Shown: positions 53,569 through 63,869, counted from the first letter of the stretch. The stretch: DNA of 64,000 bases from Streptomyces sp. NBRC 110035 (GCF_000829695.1 NZ_BBNN01000020.1:1-64000), one strand, 5' to 3'. The notes: generated from the letters alone by a model not told the origin. Made by a program: numbers and translations.

Positions 53569-53887
53569 GGCTGCTACCTCTCCTTGGTATGAACTACATG
53601 TGGCTTGTGAATGTGAACGCTTTCACGAATCCCTCAACAAGGGAAGGGCCGAACGCCAGGTCTCCTGGCGTGGTCCTTGGGTGTGAAGAGGGGTTCCGGT
53701 GATCTGTGGAGGCCGGTGTTGCGGGCCGTCCCGATCGCCATGTAGAGACTCGCAAACCTCGGCGGCGGATACAACCCCTACCGGAAAGTTTTTTTTGATT
53801 CATCGGTGTCGACTAGGTCACAGCCGTACTTCCGTGGGGTGGATCCTGGCCTAAACGTTCGAGTGAAAGGACTTTAGCGTTTTCCGC
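53569..53887 (-). promoter_or_regulatory. Upstream region of wblE
   Basis: About 320 bp without a gene. It is locally AT-richer, with a run of eight T at about 53789 and the sequence GTGAACGCTTTCACG close to wblE. It must contain the wblE promoter; no sigma-factor consensus can be assigned with confidence. Confidence 0.5.
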
Positions 53888-54856
53888 TCACACAATCACA
53901 CGCAGTGCACGGCGAACGCCTGTGAACGTCACGCTGGTTCGCAGTCCGAGGTGGTCACCGTCCATCTGGAGGGGCAGTGGCACCTTCGAATGCAAGGTGA
54001 ACTGGGTCAGATCGTGCCCCGCGACCACATGCCTGCCCAGGGGTCCGCGCTCGGGGGACGAAGTGAGCAACTGGGTGCCATACCGGGCAACGGCGAGGGT
54101 GGACAGCCGTTTCAGACCGAAGATGTCGAGCCCGGTATCGAACGAGGCCTTAGGTGACGCGTAGATCGGGCGATTGCCGAGAAACGTCCACGGGGAAGCG
54201 TTCGAAACTATGGAGAGCACCAGATCGGTGACCGGTTCCTCACCCGGCTGCTCGAGCGTTATCACGCCGCTGTGGCGATGGGGCTCACCGATCAGCTGAC
54301 GCACGACCTGACGCATGTACAGCGCGTGAGTGGACTTCCTGCCGCGCTCCCGGTGCTGCTCCACCCGGCCGACCACACCGGCGTCGAAGCCCAGCCCCGC
54401 GTTGAAGGTGAACCAACGGGGCGGCACGCCCTCGTCCTCCGTCCCCGGTGTGCCCGACGTCAGGCCCAGGCCGACGGTGCGTTCGCGGCCCTCGCGCAGC
54501 GCGTCCAGGAGGGCGCCGGTGGCCTCCACGGGGTGGTTGGGCAGATCCAGGGCGCGGGCGAAGACGTTGGTGGAGCCGCCGGGGACCACGGCGAAGCCGG
54601 GCAGGTGCTCCGGGTCGGGGCCGGCGTGCAGCAGGCCGTTGACGACCTCGTTGACCGTGCCGTCGCCGCCGAGGGCCACCACCAGGTCGATGTCGTCGCT
54701 CTCCGCCGCCTGCCGGCCCAGGTCGCGCGCGTGGCCGCGGTACTCGGTGGTGACCGCCTCCAGCTTCATCTCGCTGGCGAGGGCGTGGATCAGCACATCG
54801 CGCGTGCGCGCACTCGTGGTGGTTGCCGCCGGATTGACCACGAGAAGTGCACGCAT
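53888..54856 (-). CDS. Diacylglycerol kinase-like lipid kinase
   Basis: A 322-residue protein of the DagK/YegS family, which phosphorylates lipid head groups with ATP. MRALLVVNPAATTTSARTRD starts the catalytic domain; VVALGGDGTVNEVVNGLL is the nucleotide-binding GGDGT loop and VVPGGSTNVFARALDLP the second. The C-terminal beta domain holds MDGDHLGLRTSVTF. The ATG at 54856 is chosen because the fold starts there; the upstream frame is not protein-like, although no strong ribosome site precedes it. Confidence 0.92.
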   Translation of the reverse strand: MRALLVVNPAATTTSARTRDVLIHALASEMKLEAVTTEYRGHARDLGRQAAESDDIDLVVALGGDGTVNEVVNGLLHAGPDPEHLPGFAVVPGGSTNVFARALDLPNHPVEATGALLDALREGRERTVGLGLTSGTPGTEDEGVPPRWFTFNAGLGFDAGVVGRVEQHRERGRKSTHALYMRQVVRQLIGEPHRHSGVITLEQPGEEPVTDLVLSIVSNASPWTFLGNRPIYASPKASFDTGLDIFGLKRLSTLAVARYGTQLLTSSPERGPLGRHVVAGHDLTQFTLHSKVPLPLQMDGDHLGLRTSVTFTGVRRALRVIV

Positions 54857-55052
54857 GCGATGCAGGGTACCTACTGGGTGGTACCAAGGCCCAGGCCGAG
54901 GCGGGGCCGTGAGCGGGGCCAAGGATGGGGCCAAGGGTGGGGCCAGGGGTGTGACCAGGGGCGGAGCCGGGACGGAGTCAGGAGCGGCACGGGCGCGGGA
55001 GGGGGCGTGAACCTCCGCACGGGGCGCGCGGGGCGAGGGCTACCCTTCAGGG

Positions 55053-55496
55053 GTGAGCAGCGAGCAGACCCCCACCACCGCCCCGGACGCCGCCGGGCCC
55101 CGCCCGCGCCGCCTGACGTACGCCGCGGGGCTCGCCGCCCTGGAAGGACTGGCCCTGCTGGTCGGCGGGGTCTGGATGCTGGTCCTCGGTCTCACGGGCG
55201 AGCCGGACGACCGGCAGCAGGCCGTCACCGGCGGAGTGACGATCGCGGTCCTCGCCCTGTTGCCGTTGCTCGCCGCGCGCGGGCTGCTCGGCCGCCGCGG
55301 CTGGAGCCGGGGCCCGGCCGTCATCACCCAGCTCCTGGCCCTGCCGGTGGCCTACAACCTGCTGCAGTCCGACAGTATGGCCATCCCGGCGGGAATCGCG
55401 CTCGCGGTGGTCGCCGTCACGGTCCTGGTGCTGCTGCTGAACCCCGAGACGACCCGGGCCCTCGGCATCCGGGGCCCCGGGAACACCGGGAAGTAA
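55053..55496 (+). CDS. Small integral membrane protein
   Basis: A 147-residue hypothetical protein with four predicted transmembrane helices (LAALEGLALLVGGVWMLVLG, GVTIAVLALLPLLAARGLL, ITQLLALPVAYNLL, GIALAVVAVTVLVLLL). The GTG start at 55053 begins SSEQTPTTAPD. It is divergent from the lipid kinase and convergent with sigH. No function can be assigned. Confidence 0.82.
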   Translation: MSSEQTPTTAPDAAGPRPRRLTYAAGLAALEGLALLVGGVWMLVLGLTGEPDDRQQAVTGGVTIAVLALLPLLAARGLLGRRGWSRGPAVITQLLALPVAYNLLQSDSMAIPAGIALAVVAVTVLVLLLNPETTRALGIRGPGNTGK

Positions 55497-55572
55497 CGTC
55501 GCGTGTTCCCCGGCCCGGGGCCGCGGTTCACCGCCCGGGCGCGTTTCCCCCCTCCGGGCCGCCTCCCGGGCC

Positions 55573-56745
55573 TCACTCCTCCACGAGCAGCTTCTCCCGC
55601 AGCTGGGCCAGCGTGCGGGCTAGCAGCCGGGAGACGTGCATCTGCGAGATGCCGACCTCCTGGGCGATCTGCGACTGGGTCATGTTGCCGAAGAAGCGCA
55701 GCAGCAGAATCCGCTTCTCGCGCGGAGGCAGGTCCTCGAGCAGCGGCTTCAGCGACTCGCGGTACTCCACGCCCTCCAGCGCCTCGTCCTCCGCGCCCAG
55801 GGTGTCCGCGACCGCCGGGGACTCGTCGTCGGTGTCGGGAACGTCCAGGGACAGCGTGGAGTAGGCGTTGGCGGACTCCAGCCCCTCCAGGACCTCCTCC
55901 TCCGAGATCGCCAGCTTCTCGGCGAGCTCGTGGACGGTGGGGGAGCGGCCGTGCTGCTGGGAGAGCTCGGCCGTGGCCGTCGTCAGCGCCAGCCGCAGCT
56001 CCTGCAGCCTGCGCGGCACGCGTACCGCCCAGCCCTTGTCCCGGAAGTGCCGCTTGATCTCGCCGACGACCGTCGGGGTCGCGTACGTCGAGAACTCCAC
56101 GCCACGGTCCGGGTCGAAGCGGTCGACCGACTTGATCAGGCCGATGGTGGCGACCTGTGTCAGGTCGTCCAGCGGTTCCCCGCGGTTGCGGAAACGGCGC
56201 GCGAGGTGCTCGACCAGAGGCAGGTGCATGCGGACCAGCCGGTTGCGCAGTTCCGCGTACTCCGGACTGCCGTCCGGCAGCGTGCGCAGCTCGAGGAACA
56301 GGGCACGCGCCCCGCTGCGGTCCTGCGGGTGACGCTGTGCGCCGGAGCCGTGCGTCCCGGGGGTGTCCGGTGCCCGCCGGACGCCCTCCGCGCCCGGAGT
56401 CCGCGGCACCTCGCTCTCGGCGTGTCGCTCGTGCTCGTTCATCGTCCCGCCCGTCGCCCTTCCCCGAGCGCTCGCCTCGTCCCCCGCCACCGGCTTCGCA
56501 TGCACACCGTCTCCCTCGCGGCCGGGGGAGACGGCGGGCCGACCGGCCTCGGGCATGCTCCGGGCGGCGGCGTCGTGCTGCCGCCCGCCGTCCGGAGCGC
56601 CGGCCACCGCGGAGTCGTCCTCCGGATGCGGCCGTGCCTGTTCCGGGATGGCGTCGATGCCGTCGATGCCGCCCGGCATCCGCTCGGCCGGCAGTTCGCG
56701 TGTGCCGCGTTCTTCGTCCCGCACCGGCCCGTCCTCGCTCCTCAC
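55573..56745 (-). CDS. sigH: Stress-response sigma factor SigH (SigB/F family)
   Basis: A 390-residue sigma factor. The last 260 residues hold regions 2-4: LDDLTQVATIGLIKSVDRFD, EFSTYATPTVVGEIKRHFRD, RSPTVHELAEKLAISEEEV and SQIAQEVGISQMHVSRLLAR. The first 130 are disordered and acidic. SigH responds to osmotic and heat stress and affects development. The GTG at 56745 overlaps the ushX stop (GTGA). An internal ATG at 56442 (MNEHERHAESEV) could give a shorter isoform; several SigH forms are known in S. coelicolor. Confidence 0.92.
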   Translation of the reverse strand: MRSEDGPVRDEERGTRELPAERMPGGIDGIDAIPEQARPHPEDDSAVAGAPDGGRQHDAAARSMPEAGRPAVSPGREGDGVHAKPVAGDEASARGRATGGTMNEHERHAESEVPRTPGAEGVRRAPDTPGTHGSGAQRHPQDRSGARALFLELRTLPDGSPEYAELRNRLVRMHLPLVEHLARRFRNRGEPLDDLTQVATIGLIKSVDRFDPDRGVEFSTYATPTVVGEIKRHFRDKGWAVRVPRRLQELRLALTTATAELSQQHGRSPTVHELAEKLAISEEEVLEGLESANAYSTLSLDVPDTDDESPAVADTLGAEDEALEGVEYRESLKPLLEDLPPREKRILLLRFFGNMTQSQIAQEVGISQMHVSRLLARTLAQLREKLLVEE

Positions 56746-57155
56746 GCCGGCCCGGGTCCCGCGCCGCGCTGTTTGTAGAGGCTGATCGAAACGGTTCTGT
56801 CCTCGTCCACGGCGGAGGAGACCTTGCCCGCGAGAGCGGACAGCACGGTCCACGCGAAGGTGTCACGCGAAGGCGCGTGACCGTCCGTGGTGGGCGCCGA
56901 GACGGTGACCTCGAGCGAGTCGTCGACGAGGCGGAAGACGCAACTGAGCACCGAACCCGGCACGGCCTGCTGAAGCAGGATCGCGCAGGCCTCGTCGACC
57001 GCGATGCGCAGGTCCTCGATCTCGTCGAGGGTGAAGTCCAAACGGGCCGCGAGGCCGGCCGTGGCCGTACGCAGCACCGACAGGTAGGCCCCCGCGGCCG
57101 GCAGCCGGACTTCCACGAAGTCCTGGGTCGCGGGCTCGCCTGCGATCTGGGACAC
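56742..57155 (-). CDS. ushX: Anti-sigma factor UshX/PrsH (RsbW-like kinase)
   Basis: A 137-residue GHKL-fold protein. FTLDEIEDLRIAVDEACAIL carries the N-box region, and SVLSCVFRLVDDSLEVTVSA is the core of the ATPase fold. It binds and inhibits SigH and is expected to phosphorylate an anti-anti-sigma partner. The GTG at 57155 has GGAGG five bases upstream; TTG 57167 is an alternative. Translational coupling to sigH supports the pairing. Confidence 0.9.
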   Translation of the reverse strand: MSQIAGEPATQDFVEVRLPAAGAYLSVLRTATAGLAARLDFTLDEIEDLRIAVDEACAILLQQAVPGSVLSCVFRLVDDSLEVTVSAPTTDGHAPSRDTFAWTVLSALAGKVSSAVDEDRTVSISLYKQRGAGPGPA

Positions 57156-57454
57156 CCTCACCTCCAAGGTGGTACAAGCGTTCAGGATCGGGGTCGCCCC
57201 CGGACAACGCGATATGTGGTTCAGCGGTGACGCTACCGCGCTACGGATGGTCCTGTCCCGGGGACCCCGGCCCCGTGCCGTTACTCATAGTAAACCTGTG
57301 GATACGTTCCGTCGCCAGGGGTCTGCGGGTCCGAATGGGAAGAGCGCGCGCCGCATTGACGTACCCAGACGTCAGGCGGTCGAACCGTCCGGTACCGGAG
57401 TCCTCTCGGGTCGCGTCGGAAGGCACCGGGACGCCCTTGCCCACGCGCCCCTGC
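57156..57454 (-). promoter_or_regulatory. Upstream region of the ushX-sigH operon
   Basis: About 300 bp without a gene, AT-richer around 57280-57310 (TTACTCATAGTAAACC). It must contain the ushX-sigH promoters; in S. coelicolor this operon has several. I cannot assign their exact positions here. Confidence 0.5.
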
Positions 57455-58453
57455 TCACGGGAAGGGGCGCCCGGTGAGCACGGCCGCGACCGTGCTTCCG
57501 CGCGGGAACGCGTTCTCCTCCGCCAGGGAAACAAGGGCGTAAAGCAACTTGGCGACATAGACGCGTTCGACGGGTACGCCGTGACGGTGCTCGAAGTCCG
57601 CGGCGAACGCGTGGAGTTCCGGCGTCGTACGGGCGTAGCCGCCGAAGTGGAAGCGGTCGTCCAGGCTCCAGACGCCGCGCGGACCACCGAACGCCTCGGC
57701 CTGCAGCTCCTGTATCCCGGAGGTCAGGAAGCCGCCCTTGAGTACCGGAACGCCCAGGGCGCGCTCGCCGGAGCCGAGTCCGGCGGCCAGTCCGGCGAGC
57801 GTCCCGCCGGTGCCGCACGCCACCGCGACCACGTCCGCACGCCCCGCCAGTTCCTCTCCGAGCGCACGGCAGCCGCGCACGGCGGCGGCGTTGCTGCCGC
57901 CCTCGGGGACGACGTACGCGTCCTCGGCGTCCGCGTCACGCAGTACGGCGGCGAGCGTCTCCGGCGTGGTTTTGCGGCGGTAGGCCGCCCGGTCGACGAA
58001 GTGCAGCCGCATGCCGTCGGCCGCGCACCGGGCCAGCGAGGCGTTGAGGGGGCGGTCGGCGAGCTCCTGGCCGCGCACCACGCCGACCGTGGGCAGCCCG
58101 AGCAGCCGTCCGGCGGCGGCGGTGGCCCGCAGGTGGTTGGAGTAGGCGCCGCCGAAGGTGAGCACCGTCCGTCCGCTCACCGCCGACAGATTCGGCGCGA
58201 GTTTGCGCCATTTGTTTCCGATCAGCTCCGGGTGGATCAGATCGTCCCGCTTCAGTAGCAGCCGGACGCCGCGCCGCTCGAACCGCTCGTCCACGACGTC
58301 CTGCACCGGCGAGGGCAGCCGGGGGTGCAGACTCGCGAGACCTCCGGGGCCGGCGGGGATGGCGAAGGTTGCGGAGGCCACGGCGGCGGAGGCGGCGGGC
58401 TCGGGGCGGCGACGGGCACCTGGCGTCGGGGCGGGGGTCTCCGGGCTGGTCAC
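57455..58453 (-). CDS. PLP-dependent D-cysteine desulfhydrase/ACC deaminase family enzyme
   Basis: A 332-residue fold-type II PLP enzyme. [20 protein letters not shown] precedes KWRKL, whose Lys binds [23 protein letters not shown] is the phosphate/carboxylate loop; [20 protein letters not shown] binds the PLP phosphate. Related enzymes deaminate D-cysteine or 1-aminocyclopropane-1-carboxylate; the substrate is not decidable here. The GTG at 58453 ([10 protein letters not shown]) is preferred; a start at 58504 would add 17 residues. The N-terminus is Ala/Pro-rich. Confidence 0.88.
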   Translation of the reverse strand: MTSPETPAPTPGARRRPEPAASAAVASATFAIPAGPGGLASLHPRLPSPVQDVVDERFERRGVRLLLKRDDLIHPELIGNKWRKLAPNLSAVSGRTVLTFGGAYSNHLRATAAAGRLLGLPTVGVVRGQELADRPLNASLARCAADGMRLHFVDRAAYRRKTTPETLAAVLRDADAEDAYVVPEGGSNAAAVRGCRALGEELAGRADVVAVACGTGGTLAGLAAGLGSGERALGVPVLKGGFLTSGIQELQAEAFGGPRGVWSLDDRFHFGGYARTTPELHAFAADFEHRHGVPVERVYVAKLLYALVSLAEENAFPRGSTVAAVLTGRPFP

Positions 58454-58726
58454 CGGACCATTGTCGCCCGGCCGGGGAGGCCGGGCGACGGGCGGCTCGG
58501 GCACCGGGCGGGCGGAGTGAGCATGGCTGGATTCCGCCCTTGCCGACCGGGCCTCGAACGAACACGTGGCCGACGTGCGCCGTCAGCCCGAACTGCTGCT
58601 CGGGACCGGCGCCGGTGCGGTGCCCGCGCCGTCGGCGCCGGACAGGAGGGCCGGGCGGCAGCTTCCGGCGGATTGCCGCCGGACCGGTCCCGGCCCGCTC
58701 CCTCGCGCCGGGTGTGCCCGCGTGCG

Positions 58727-59317
58727 TCACTTGAGCCGGCCGCGGATCCGCTCCCGCATCGATGCCATCGTGAACCCGCGCGGGTCCACCTTTCCGGGCT
58801 GCCACTCCAGATGCCCGATCACCGACCGCTCGTTCCAGCCGTGGCGGCGGCAGACGGCGGCGGCGGCCCTCTCGACGGCTTCCAGCTGCGCCGCGGGCCA
58901 GAGGTCCTTCCCGTCGCCCAGGTTCTCGCACTCGAAGCCGTAGAAGTACCGGTTGCCGTCGGTGTTCCGCTCGTTGTCCGCGGGCAGCCGCCTCTCCGCG
59001 ATCACCGCGCGCAGGACGTCGTCGTCACCCAGGCCGGCGTGGTTGGCGCGGCCGTAGCCGACGAGGTGGACCCTGCCGTCCTTGGTGATGACGCCGTGGC
59101 ACAGCGGTCCCGGCAGGCCCGAGTAGCCCCTGCGGCACAGCTCCACGGTCCGGGCGCTGCCCCGGGTGACCGTGTGATGGATCATCACGCCGTGCACCGG
59201 CCCCCACGGGCCCTTGTGGTTGCGGTTGTGGTCGCGCCAGTCGCCGACCTCGACGACCGTGAGGCCCTCCGCCTTCAGAGAGCTCAGGAACGCGCTCGCG
59301 GACATGGGTGGGGCCAT
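58727..59317 (-). CDS. N-acetylmuramoyl-L-alanine amidase (PGRP/amidase_2 domain)
   Basis: A 196-residue zinc amidase. [15 protein letters not shown] holds the first zinc His, [16 protein letters not shown] is typical of this domain, and [15 protein letters not shown] carries the second His and the catalytic Lys. It cleaves the lactyl amide of peptidoglycan stem peptides. No signal peptide is seen from ATG 59317, which follows AGAAGGGGGG, so export would need another route. It may be prophage-like or act in recycling. Confidence 0.9.
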   Translation of the reverse strand: MAPPMSASAFLSSLKAEGLTVVEVGDWRDHNRNHKGPWGPVHGVMIHHTVTRGSARTVELCRRGYSGLPGPLCHGVITKDGRVHLVGYGRANHAGLGDDDVLRAVIAERRLPADNERNTDGNRYFYGFECENLGDGKDLWPAAQLEAVERAAAAVCRRHGWNERSVIGHLEWQPGKVDPRGFTMASMRERIRGRLK

Positions 59318-59611
59318 GGCCGCCCCCCTTCTCACAGCGCGACGGCCGCCGGTCGCGGCCGCCTCGTACCGGTGGTTGTACCTGAACGGAGCGAGCGCAA
59401 CCGGTTGTTCGGACCCTGTACGAGCCGATCCGGACAAGGTCCGGCCACAGGGCCGCTGCCGAACGGAACCCCTATGGATGCCCACACAGGTGAAGATCCA
59501 TTCCCGCTCATTCGGGTAATACCGAGGACACGTTCCGTGAGGAAAGGTGTGCCGCGGAGACCGACGTCCGGCACGGATGGGCGCCGGTCACAACTGGGAG
59601 GGCAATTCCTT

Positions 59612-61018
59612 ATGTCGGTAGGCGAAGAGGTCCGCACCGAGCAGACCCGGCAGCAGCAGAGTCTCGGCACGGCCGCGGCGCGGAACCTGGCCACCACCAC
59701 CAAGTCCGTACCGCAGATGCAGGAGATCAGCTCGCGCTGGCTGCTGCGCATGCTGCCCTGGGTGGACGTGCAGGGCGGTACGTACCGGGTGAACCGGCGG
59801 CTGACGTACGCCGTCGGCGACGGACGCGTGACGTTCGTGAAGACCGGTGACCGCGTCGAGGTCATCCCGACCGAGCTGGGCGAGCTGCCGGCCCTGCGGT
59901 CGTACGAGGACGAGGAGGTGCTCTCGGAGCTGGCCTCCCGCTGCCGGCAGCGGGAGATCGAGGCAGGCCAGGTGATCGCCTCGTTCGGCAGCCCGGCCGA
60001 CGAGGTGTTCCTGCTGGCACACGGCAGGGTCGAGAAGGTCGGCACCGGCCCCTACGGCGACGACGAGTCCCTCGGAGTCCTGGCCGACGGCGCCTACTTC
60101 GGCGACCAGGCGCTGCTGGACGACGACGCCATCTGGGAGTACACCACCCGCACCCTGACCGCCTGCACCGTGCTCGTGCTGCCGCGTGACGCCGTCCGGC
60201 AGGTCGCGGAGCGGGCCGGGACACTGGGCGAACACCTCCGAGAGCAGCGCTCGGCCCCCAGCAGGCGCACCAACAAGTACGGCGAGCAGGAGATCGACCT
60301 CGCGGCCGACCACAGCGGCGAACCCGACATCCCGCACACCTTCGTCGACTACGAGGCCAAGCCGCGCGAGTACGAACTGAGCGTCGCCCAGACCGTGCTG
60401 CGCATCCACTCCCGCGTGGCCGACCTCTACAACCAGCCCATGAACCAGACGGAGCAGCAGATCCGGCTGACCGTGGAGGCGTTGAAGGAGCGCCAGGAGC
60501 ACGAACTCGTCAACAACCGCGGCTTCGGCCTGCTGCACAACTGCGAGTACGACCAGCGGATCCAGCCGCACGACGGCGTACCCACCCCCGACGACCTGGA
60601 CGAACTGCTCAGCAGGCGGCGCGGCACCAAGCTGCTCCTCGCCCATCCGCGCGCGATCTCGGCCATCGGCCGCGAGCTCAACAAGCGCGGGCTGGTGCCG
60701 GAGACCGTCGACATGGCCGGCAACCGCATTCCCACCTGGCGCGGCGTCCCCATCTTCCCGTGCAACAAGATCCCGGTGACCGAGGAACGCACGACCTCCA
60801 TCATCGCCCTGCGTACCGGTGAGGAGGACCAGGGCGTCATCGGCCTGCGGGCCTCCGGCATCCCCGACGAGATCGAGCCGAGCCTGTCGGTGCGGTTCAT
60901 GGGCGTCAACGAACAGGCCATCATCAAGTATCTCGTCACGGCCTACTACTCGGCCGCGGTCCTGGTGCCGGACGCGCTCGGCGTCCTGGAGAACGTCGAG
61001 ATCGGCCGCTGGCGGTGA
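59612..61018 (+). CDS. eshA: Family 2B encapsulin shell protein with cyclic-nucleotide-binding domain (EshA-like)
   Basis: A 468-residue HK97-fold encapsulin. After an N-terminal arm ([20 protein letters not shown]), a Crp-like cNMP-binding domain sits at residues 110-210 ([39 protein letters not shown]). The rest is the shell fold ([60 protein letters not shown]). EshA affects aerial growth and antibiotic production in streptomycetes. The family 2B shells enclose terpene-related enzymes. The stop overlaps the polyprenyl synthase start (GTGA). GGGAGGG precedes the ATG. Confidence 0.93.
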   Translation: MSVGEEVRTEQTRQQQSLGTAAARNLATTTKSVPQMQEISSRWLLRMLPWVDVQGGTYRVNRRLTYAVGDGRVTFVKTGDRVEVIPTELGELPALRSYEDEEVLSELASRCRQREIEAGQVIASFGSPADEVFLLAHGRVEKVGTGPYGDDESLGVLADGAYFGDQALLDDDAIWEYTTRTLTACTVLVLPRDAVRQVAERAGTLGEHLREQRSAPSRRTNKYGEQEIDLAADHSGEPDIPHTFVDYEAKPREYELSVAQTVLRIHSRVADLYNQPMNQTEQQIRLTVEALKERQEHELVNNRGFGLLHNCEYDQRIQPHDGVPTPDDLDELLSRRRGTKLLLAHPRAISAIGRELNKRGLVPETVDMAGNRIPTWRGVPIFPCNKIPVTEERTTSIIALRTGEEDQGVIGLRASGIPDEIEPSLSVRFMGVNEQAIIKYLVTAYYSAAVLVPDALGVLENVEIGRWR

Positions 61019-62217
61019 CCTTCCGGGACCTCTCGGCCCGCCCGCCGTGTCCTCGCCCACCCGGGCGGGTACATCCTGGGGGCGCACGCGCGACACCGGC
61101 GGAAGCGCCACCTCCGCTCCTCCTCCGGGACGGGTCCGGAGGCGGGTCCACGACCGAACCCGGGACGGAGGCGGACGAGGTGCGCCCTCCCGTCGAGGGC
61201 CACGAGGCGGCGATTCTGCTCGAGCGGGCGCGGGCCGAGGTCGACCCGGTGCTGCGGGCCGCCGTCGGCTCGCTGCCCGGCCCGCTGCGCCGGATCGCCC
61301 GCTACCACTTCGGATGGGAGCACGCGGACGGCACCCCGGCCGCCGGCGGTTCGGGCAAGGCGATCCGCCCCGCGCTGGTGCTCGCCGCGGCCTCCGCCCT
61401 CGGCGGTCCCGCGGCCCGGGCGGTGGCCGTCCGGGCGGCCGCCGCGGTGGAACTGGTCCACAACTTCACGTTGCTGCACGACGACGTGATGGACCGGGAC
61501 GCCACCCGGCGCCACCGGCCCACCGCATGGACCGTGTTCGGCGACGCCGACGCGATCCTCGCCGGGGACGCCCTGCACGCCCTCGCCCTGCGGCTGCTCG
61601 CGGAGGATCCGCACCCGTCGGCCCCGGCCGCGGTGGCCCGGCTCGCGGACTGCGTCGTGGAACTGTGCGCGGGGCAGCAGGTGGACACGGCCATGGAAGG
61701 ACGCGCTCCCGGTGAGGTCACCCTCGACGAGACGCTGTCCATGGCCGAGGCGAAAACGGGCGCGCTGCTCGGCTGCGCCTGTGCGCTCGGTGCGCTGTAC
61801 ACGGATGCCGGGGCGGCGGATGTGGCGGCACTGGACGCGTTCGGCCGTGAGGCGGGGCTGGCCTTCCAGCTGATCGACGACGTGATCGGCATATGGGGGG
61901 ACCCGCGGCGTACCGGCAAGCCGGTCGGTGCGGATCTGGCCGCCCGCAAGAAGTCCCTGCCCGTGGTCGCCGCGCTCACCTCCGGCACCCCGGAGGCCTT
62001 CGAACTCGCCGCGCTGTACGCGGCCCCGCACGCCGAGGAGGACCTGGAGCGCATCGCCCTGGCCGTGGAACGGGCGGGCGGCCGCGACTGGGCGCAGACC
62101 CAGGCTGCCGACCGCATGGCCCGGGTGGTGCAGGAACTGGCCCGCGCGGTGCCGGACCCGGAGGCGGCGGGCGGACTGCTGGCCCTCGCCGAGTTCGTGA
62201 CACGGCGCACCACATAG
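61015..62217 (+). CDS. Polyprenyl diphosphate synthase, likely encapsulin cargo
   Basis: A 400-residue trans-isoprenyl synthase. The first Asp-rich motif is [10 protein letters not shown], the second [24 protein letters not shown] and [15 protein letters not shown] are further conserved parts. It builds a prenyl diphosphate from IPP and an allylic primer. GTG 61015 overlaps the shell-gene stop and adds a roughly 55-residue Pro/Gly/Ala-rich disordered leader before the catalytic domain (GTG 61180 would remove it). Long disordered N-termini are the cargo-loading feature of family 2 encapsulin cargo, so the longer start is favoured. Chain length is not decidable. Confidence 0.9.
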   Translation: MTFRDLSARPPCPRPPGRVHPGGARATPAEAPPPLLLRDGSGGGSTTEPGTEADEVRPPVEGHEAAILLERARAEVDPVLRAAVGSLPGPLRRIARYHFGWEHADGTPAAGGSGKAIRPALVLAAASALGGPAARAVAVRAAAAVELVHNFTLLHDDVMDRDATRRHRPTAWTVFGDADAILAGDALHALALRLLAEDPHPSAPAAVARLADCVVELCAGQQVDTAMEGRAPGEVTLDETLSMAEAKTGALLGCACALGALYTDAGAADVAALDAFGREAGLAFQLIDDVIGIWGDPRRTGKPVGADLAARKKSLPVVAALTSGTPEAFELAALYAAPHAEEDLERIALAVERAGGRDWAQTQAADRMARVVQELARAVPDPEAAGGLLALAEFVTRRTT

Positions 62218-62256
62218 GCAGGACTGCTCAGGAGCGGCTCGGGACACCGGGGCACC

Positions 62257-62339
62257 GGTGCCGTACGGAACCCACCCGTACGGCACCGTGGTTCCGGCCC
62301 GGCGGGCCCCGCACTTCCCCATGGTGTGCGGGGCCCGCC
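62257..62339 (+). terminator. Two successive hairpins ending the encapsulin operon
   Basis: GGTGCCGTACGG pairs with CCGTACGGCACC around 7 nt (62257-62287). GGCGGGCCCCGCAC pairs with GTGCGGGGCCCGCC around 11 nt (62301-62339). They lie 40 bp after the synthase stop. Confidence 0.85.
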
Positions 62340-62439
62340 GTCCCCGCCGCGCGCCCGTCCGTGCCCTCCCGTCGGGCATCGCCGTCCCGATAGGGTCAAC
62401 CCCCGTACGGGAGGCGAGGGTTGAGACGAGGGGGCGGAC

Positions 62440-63048
62440 ATGGGTGTGGCGATCCGGACGGCTGGGGGCGGGGACCGGGAGCTGCTGGTCCGACTCCTGG
62501 ACGAGGCGTTCCAGGACGACCCGGTGAGTGGCTGGGTCTTCCCGGGCGTGGAGTACCGCCGTACGACGCACCACAGGCTGATGGGAGCCTTCACCGACAT
62601 CGTGCTTGCCGAGGGACGCGTCGATGTCACGGAGGACGGCTCGGCGTGCGCGCTGTGGATGTCGATGCCGGCCGACCAGCACGGCGACGGGAACCCGGCG
62701 GACGACGAGGGTCCCGCACAGGTACGCCAGGCCGTCGACCCGGAGAACGAGCGGGTGGAGCTGATCGGCCGCCTGACGGCGGGCGTCCATCCCACCGGGC
62801 GGGCCCACGAGTACCTGTGGATGATCGGCGTGGCGCCCGGCCGGCAGGGCGAGGGGCTCGGCACCGCGCTCATCGGTTCGGTCCTCGACCGCTGCGACCG
62901 CGAGGGGCGGCCGGCCTATCTGGAGGCGAGCAGCGTCCGCAGCCGCCTGCTGTACGAACGTCTCGGCTTCGCCCCGGTCGGCGAGCCCCTGCCGCTCCCG
63001 GACGGCCCTCACCTGTGGCCGATGTGGCGCGAGCCCCGCACCCCGTGA
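62440..63048 (+). CDS. GNAT-family N-acetyltransferase
   Basis: A 202-residue acetyltransferase. HEYLWMIGVAPGRQGEGLGT contains the beta4 strand and acetyl-CoA motif (R/Q-x-x-G-x-G/A form), and RSRLLYERLGFAPVGEPLPL is the C-terminal motif B. The ATG at 62440 follows CGAGGGGGCGG. The acceptor is unknown. A T-tailed hairpin follows. Confidence 0.88.
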   Translation: MGVAIRTAGGGDRELLVRLLDEAFQDDPVSGWVFPGVEYRRTTHHRLMGAFTDIVLAEGRVDVTEDGSACALWMSMPADQHGDGNPADDEGPAQVRQAVDPENERVELIGRLTAGVHPTGRAHEYLWMIGVAPGRQGEGLGTALIGSVLDRCDREGRPAYLEASSVRSRLLYERLGFAPVGEPLPLPDGPHLWPMWREPRTP

Positions 63049-63075
63049 CCGGTCTGCGCCCCGCGCACGTCCGGC

Positions 63076-63106
63076 CGGGCCCGACCGGACCCGGTCGGGC
63101 CGGTTT
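63076..63106 (+). terminator. Hairpin terminator with T-run after the GNAT gene
   Basis: GGCCCGACCG and CGGTCGGGCC pair around a 4-nt loop and are followed by GGTTTT. It lies 29 bp after the GNAT stop. Confidence 0.85.
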
Positions 63107-63202
63107 TCCGCCCCGGCAGGGACGTTCGGCCCTGGCTGCCGGCCTGCGGCCCCGCTTCACCGGCCTCGCAGGGACCGGTCGGTGAGGACTGTCAGGGGCG
63201 GT

Positions 63203-63853
63203 ATGAGCACAGCGGCGCGTGACCACAGGACGGCAGGTGGTCCGGGAGCGGACGGCGGGGCGGGGGACGGGGAGATCGCGGCGGTCGGGCATGCCGATCT
63301 GACCGCGGACACGCTCGCGCTGGTCGAGGCCGCGTTCCGGGAGCGGCTGGAGCAACTGGGCCGGCTGGAGGGGCCCGTGGAGCGGGGGCGGCCGGCCACG
63401 GTGCGCTGCGGCGCGGGAATGCCGCTGGCGTTCGGCCGGGCGGCGCGTGCGTCGGGCCGCCGTCTGGTCGTGGTCATCCCCACGCGCGACGGCGTCCCCG
63501 CCATGCCGCCCCGGCACGACCGGATGGCCGCCGGTGAACTGCTGAACCTCGCCGAGCAGGCGCGGCTCCTGCCGTACGACCCGAACCACCGGGACTCCTG
63601 TGTCGGCGCGGACGAGCGGATGATCGCCGCCAGCGGCCTGCTCCTGGCGGTCTGGGACGGAACACCGTCCAACGGCAGGGACGCCACCGCCCACTTGGTG
63701 ACGTACGCCCGCGCCCGGGGCATCCCCGTGGAGATCGTGTGGCCCGCGGGCGCCGAACGCGGGAGCGGGGCGGCCCTGCCCGCCGTGCCCGCCGGGCCGC
63801 TCGCCGGGGAACCCGCCGGGCCGCCCGCGCTCCGGTACGGGACCCCGCGATGA
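63203..63853 (+). CDS. Conserved hypothetical protein, Rossmann/SLOG-like
   Basis: A 216-residue protein. The C-terminal half reads ADERMIAASGLLLAVWDGTP and GRDATAHLVTYARARGIPVE, reminiscent of SLOG or TIR-like nucleotide-binding folds in which a DG-x-P-S-GRxxTA segment binds a nucleotide. The N-terminus is Gly/Ala-rich and the last 25 residues are a Pro/Gly/Ala tail. The ATG at 63203 follows AGGGGCGG. The function is unknown. Confidence 0.75.
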   Translation: MSTAARDHRTAGGPGADGGAGDGEIAAVGHADLTADTLALVEAAFRERLEQLGRLEGPVERGRPATVRCGAGMPLAFGRAARASGRRLVVVIPTRDGVPAMPPRHDRMAAGELLNLAEQARLLPYDPNHRDSCVGADERMIAASGLLLAVWDGTPSNGRDATAHLVTYARARGIPVEIVWPAGAERGSGAALPAVPAGPLAGEPAGPPALRYGTPR

Positions 63854-63869
63854 CGGCGCCCGCCGCCCG

